Shown here: one piece after another, positions 62,113 to 64,000 of the stretch
How the letters are laid out: every line of letters begins with the position of its first letter
How positions within the stretch are numbered: the first letter of the stretch is position 1
Source of the DNA: Alloascoidea africana
Lineage: Eukaryota > Ascomycota > Alloascoideomycetes > Alloascoideales > Alloascoideaceae
Length of the DNA: 64,000 nucleotides
Direction of reading: 5' to 3'
Assembly: GCA_030581615.1 (NCBI GenBank)
Contig: JAKTTT010000007.1
Location: 372,001 to 436,000, forward strand
Notes under the pieces: generated by a model
Database searches by the model: none
Seen by the model: only the letters and a program-made list of their open reading frames with translations
Told to the model about the DNA's origin: nothing
Made by a program: the position numbers and the translations under genes

Positions 62113-64000
62113 CTACACTCCATCTGCTATTCTAGCCATTTGTAATCCGATAATTCGCCCCAACCTCGCCAGCCACTCTTCGTACTCCCTCTCAATATCT
62201 CCATAAGTGAGTGCAACAGAGCAGTTCGATGTTTCGGGTTTGCTTCGTTTTTTGTCATCATTATGCTCCCTGTTGTCTTCAGAAGCTGTTGCTTTTAATC
62301 GGTTCTTGGTTCCGTCTTTTTCCTTCATCGCTATTATCCAGCTATCCTCTTTCGGTAAGCACGACAAAACGTTGAGAACAGAAACATAATATTCTGTGAT
62401 CATTACGTCACTACTATGAGGTTCAAGGGATGAGGAACAAGATTCTCGAAGTTGTCTCAGGTAAGAATACAAAGCAGTGGCAGCTTCGTTATGTTAGTAT
62501 TTTCCGGTTACCTCGAAAAAAAGAAAATTGCTTACCTCCTCTATAGTCACCAAAATTTGCCCTCCATGAAAAAAGCACTTTGTAGTACAAGTTTGCATTC
62601 TCTTCTCGACTATTGCTCTTTATCTTGCTTTGTAAAACCTCATCAACGCCTTCATACAATCCCACAAAAGGAAATGATTCTAATACAGAACTTTTCCCAG
62701 CCTCCAAAACTTTGGTGATAAACACATCCAATGCTTCTGAAAATTCATCAGTACTTTCTAGATCCAACAAAGATTCATAAGCCGAGTTGAAGTCGCTTGC
62801 TCGTACTGCTGATGTGAACCTCAGTAATGCCAATCTCTTCAAGTTGGAAGAAGAATTGTCATAGTTATTGAGACTGGCAATGTTGACAAACTTTAGTGCA
62901 GCATTGTAATAGCCCTTGCTGTTAAAAAGATCCGCGATGGCCAAATAATAAGAAAAGACCGATTGACCAAAAAGGCCAATAGCTTTCCTATTCAATGCCA
63001 AAACAATTTCTTTCTCTTCCGTACTCAGACGATGAGCCGCTATTTCAAAAGACATTCTTTTGAACAAAGATGTAGCCTTGTTAATTTTGCCAGCTACTAA
63101 AAACAGATACCCTTTGACAAACTTGCTCATAACTGTTGAAGGGATGGTTATATATGGTAAAAGAATTAATGCATCATCCAGTTTGTCACCAGTTATCAAA
63201 ATCGCAATTATCGAAAGGCCAAAATTAGGGTTGAAAATGTGTTGGGCCACCAGGGCTCCAAGTCCTGAATAAGCATTTTGTCGCGCAAAGCAGAACTCGT
63301 TCGAGCTCTTGTAATTACTTAGTAGCCATTTCTCCATGGTCGAGATTATCGGTTTTGGATAATATGTGTCGATACTAGTTGTCTGATTTGAGCTGACAGA
63401 AAGATTCTTGACTCGGCTAGCCAGGCTATCTTCTTGTGAAGATTCACTCCAGTTATGATTATCACTTAACCCGATCAATGCAATCCGGCATTGCTTGAAC
63501 ATGCCAAGAAAGTAGCTGTAGTACTTTGAGAAATCTTCAGAAATGTTGTCCTCAAAGTATGGAGAGGATGATATGAGCACAATAACAATTAACACATCGA
63601 AGAGTGTCTGATCTGCAGCTTGGAGTGCCTGCAAAGCCGAATTTTTTATTATTGACAGCCCTTCTTTACCCAGTAGGAACTTGCCAGGAAGTTCACGAGT
63701 CGTGCTCAAGAAGGAGTTGAGGAGAGCATCAAGTACCCCAATTATATCAATTTCTCCTAGAGCAATCATTAGCGCTTTCTGCGAGGTGAAGGAATACTTT
63801 GTATGCAAGGTACATTCAAAAACAGCATCAATTCTATCTGAGATTGAATAATGAGGCAGTTTCGAAAACTCTTCCTCCAAGTTTGCTCTAATGTCACTCT
63901 GAATAACATGAGACAATGAACGCCTAAAAGTTTCAGCTGCATCAAGAAAACTCAGAACATTTCCTAAAAATCCTTTTGATACTTTAAGATGCGATGCTAG
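62113..64000 (-). CDS. NUP120: Nup120/Nup160 nucleoporin, C-terminal part (5' end outside window)
   Basis: Visible exons are 64000-62536 (open to the window edge) and 62483-62113. The 52-base intron has GTAAGC, a perfect TACTAAC (62499-62493) and AAG. The visible part is about 611 residues, almost all helical. The join gives FSWRANFGDYRG-AATALYSYLRQLRE, and the end has LTYGDIEREYEEWLARLGR. Both blocks are characteristic of the Nup120/Nup160 C-terminal helical domain. The protein is an arm of the Y-shaped Nup84/Nup107 complex, a structural scaffold of the nuclear pore. The N-terminal beta-propeller lies beyond the right edge. Confidence 0.9.

Overview
The window looks like nuclear DNA of an ascomycete yeast or yeast-like fungus. 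Most genes have no intron or one or two short ones. Introns run from 47 to about 260 bases, start with GTA/GTG, and often carry a yeast-type branch point (a perfect TACTAAC at 26204-26210 and 62493-62499, CTAAC or TTAAC elsewhere). The gene set mixes traits typical of filamentous and early-diverging ascomycetes (myosin-motor chitin synthase, Rheb, SreA/Fep1-type GATA repressor, an IBtk/Btb3-like BTB-RCC1 protein) with yeast families (Yip3, Cho2, Rim15, Hrq1, Fun19). An early-diverging Saccharomycotina lineage is my best guess; the exact taxon cannot be fixed from sequence alone.

Layout. 0-13 kb: the end of a LYC1-like acetyltransferase, the iron-type GATA factor, a Mep2-type ammonium transporter, a DHA1 drug/polyamine-type MFS transporter and the RIM15 kinase (PAS, zinc finger, split kinase domain, receiver). 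14-31 kb: an auxin-efflux-carrier-family protein, RHB1 (Rheb), a metacaspase, D-arabinitol 2-dehydrogenase, a Fun19-like SWIRM protein, two tandem PAP2 lipid phosphatases, an unusually intron-rich coiled-coil gene and a histidine acid phosphatase. 31.8-38 kb is an accessory island: an inverted duplication, a hairpin, an eroded copy of the acid phosphatase, Ty1/copia fossils, a broken Tc1/mariner transposon and one apparently intact five-exon SRPK-like kinase gene. 38-64 kb returns to conserved genes: HRQ1 helicase, MEMO-family MHO1, class V chitin synthase, CHO2, a Btb3-like protein, a chimeric gene, YIP3 and the 3' part of NUP120.

The genes do not form one pathway, but several touch nutrient and growth control: Rheb and Rim15 (TOR/PKA-linked starvation signalling), ammonium uptake with GATA sites in its promoter, and an iron GATA factor whose own promoter carries a composite GATA/CCAAT site. 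Cho2 and the PAP2 enzymes belong to phospholipid metabolism.

The most remarkable item is the 1008-codon gene at 57544-60570. Its first ~350 residues read as a Ty1/copia Gag, zinc knuckle and protease-like region. The rest reads as a PNUTS/Ref2/Ppn1-like protein, with a TFIIS-N-type helical domain and a KKVSF PP1-docking motif near the C-terminus. It seems to be a retrotransposon Gag captured as the front half of a phosphatase-1 targeting / transcription-termination factor.
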